Source: UMGS1052 sp045532035
GTDB taxonomy: Bacteria; Bacillota; Clostridia; Oscillospirales; CAG-382
Direction: 5' to 3'
Length of the DNA stretch: 5,422 nt
NCBI GenBank assembly: GCA_045532035.1
Contig: JAZSFD010000135.1
Location: 1 to 5,422 of the forward strand
The stretch's first letter is position 1. Every line of letters starts with the position of its first letter. The position numbers and the translations under genes were made by a program. The notes under the pieces are model-generated. The model was not told where the DNA came from. It did no database searches and saw nothing but the letters and a program-made list of their open reading frames with translations. Positions 5,193-5,422 of this stretch are shown piece by piece.

Positions 5193-5322
5193 GACAAACC
5201 CTATTTCAGAAGTGCACATTGATATATTGCACAAAAAGGCTCCCTCGCAAGTGTGCAGACAAAAGCGGTTTGTCGGAAGGAGAGACAAATCACATATGAG
5301 AACGCAGGGGGCGAATCTCTCC
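5193..5322. repeat. Nested inverted repeats in the gene-free stretch after bcp
   Basis: GACAAACC (5193-5200) is matched by GGTTTGTC (5267-5274), and within them TGCACA (5213-5218) by TGTGCA (5252-5257). GGAGAGA (5279-5285) is matched by TCTCTCC (5316-5322). No convincing gene lies in 5157-5422 on either strand. The pairs could be parts of a folded transcript or of an old mobile repeat that includes the REPIN-like unit next to them. Confidence 0.4.
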
Positions 5323-5323
5323 C

Positions 5324-5407
5324 TGTAGGGGACGATGCCTACATCGTCCCGTTCAGAAATACATTTATAGCTTGTTTTGCGGGACGATGTGGGCATCGTC
5401 CCCTACA
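5324..5407. repeat. REPIN-like (BIME-like) inverted pair of GTAG-headed palindromes
   Basis: Two 28-nt arms (5324-5351 and 5380-5407) are inverted copies of each other with one mismatch, separated by 28 nt of AT-rich sequence. Each arm is itself a hairpin, GGGACGATG to CATCGTCCC with a 4-nt loop, and each has GTAG just 5' of the palindrome when read in its own direction. That is the layout of bacterial REP sequences mobilised by RAYT (TnpA-REP, IS200/IS605-like) transposases, where a 5' GTAG or GGAG marks the palindrome. The transposase is not in the window. A simple MITE is the alternative. Confidence 0.65.
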
Positions 5408-5422
5408 ATTATTGCAAACGCT

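Noticed and set aside
5296..5328. Short plus-strand ORF MRTQGANLSL after a GGAAGGAG
   Set aside because: The spacing of about 15 nt is long, it has only 10 codons and its stop codon falls in the REP arm; probably chance.
4767..5396. Long minus-strand frame of 209 codons opposite bcp
   Set aside because: It is the reverse shadow of the peroxiredoxin gene and runs into the REPIN-like repeat; its peptide shows no domain and it has no suitable ribosome binding site.

Overview
The window looks like the right end of an integrated mobile element sitting beside a chromosomal gene in a low-GC Clostridia-type Firmicute. The support for this is strong AAGGAGG ribosome binding sites throughout, consensus sigma-A promoters, and protein families typical of gut Clostridia mobile elements. 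The species cannot be told from the sequence.

Region 1 (1 to about 2306, minus strand) is a leftward operon of at least four genes. It starts from a promoter at 2325-2353 (TTGACA, 17 bp, TAAAAT). In transcription order it holds: a tiny gene of unknown function (2106..2306, start uncertain); a 76-residue helix-turn-helix protein of the excisionase type (1883..2113); an attenuator-like leader with two overlapping mini-ORFs and a terminator hairpin (about 1770-1860); a 354-residue protein with an N-terminal winged-helix-like region (691..1755); and a 200-residue protein whose C-terminal half has a RusA Holliday-junction-resolvase-like pattern with part of the active site replaced (117..719). The operon probably continues past the left edge.

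Region 2 (2299-2420) is a divergent control region in the style of a phage switch. Both promoters lie among repeated TTGTC/GACAA half-sites, including a perfect 12-bp palindrome.

Region 3 (2468-4644, plus strand) is an operon of a Cro/CI (XRE)-type repressor and a large serine recombinase. Repressor and recombinase are 8 nt apart and the recombinase SD lies in the last repressor codons. The expected arrangement is that the repressor controls both itself with the recombinase and the leftward genes, keeping the element quiet; this is inference.

Region 4 (about 4540-5422) appears to be host chromosome. The recombinase ORF runs on through a strong terminator hairpin and into the promoter of the next gene. 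This suggests that the attachment junction lies in its last codons and that the element is integrated just upstream of bcp, a thioredoxin-dependent peroxiredoxin gene (4692..5156). After bcp there are 266 bases with no convincing gene but a dense set of inverted repeats, ending in a REPIN-like pair of GTAG-headed palindromes (5324-5407).

The least ordinary parts are the RusA-like protein with a degenerate active site, the translated attenuator leader, the read-through integrase tail marking the junction, and the REPIN-like repeat.
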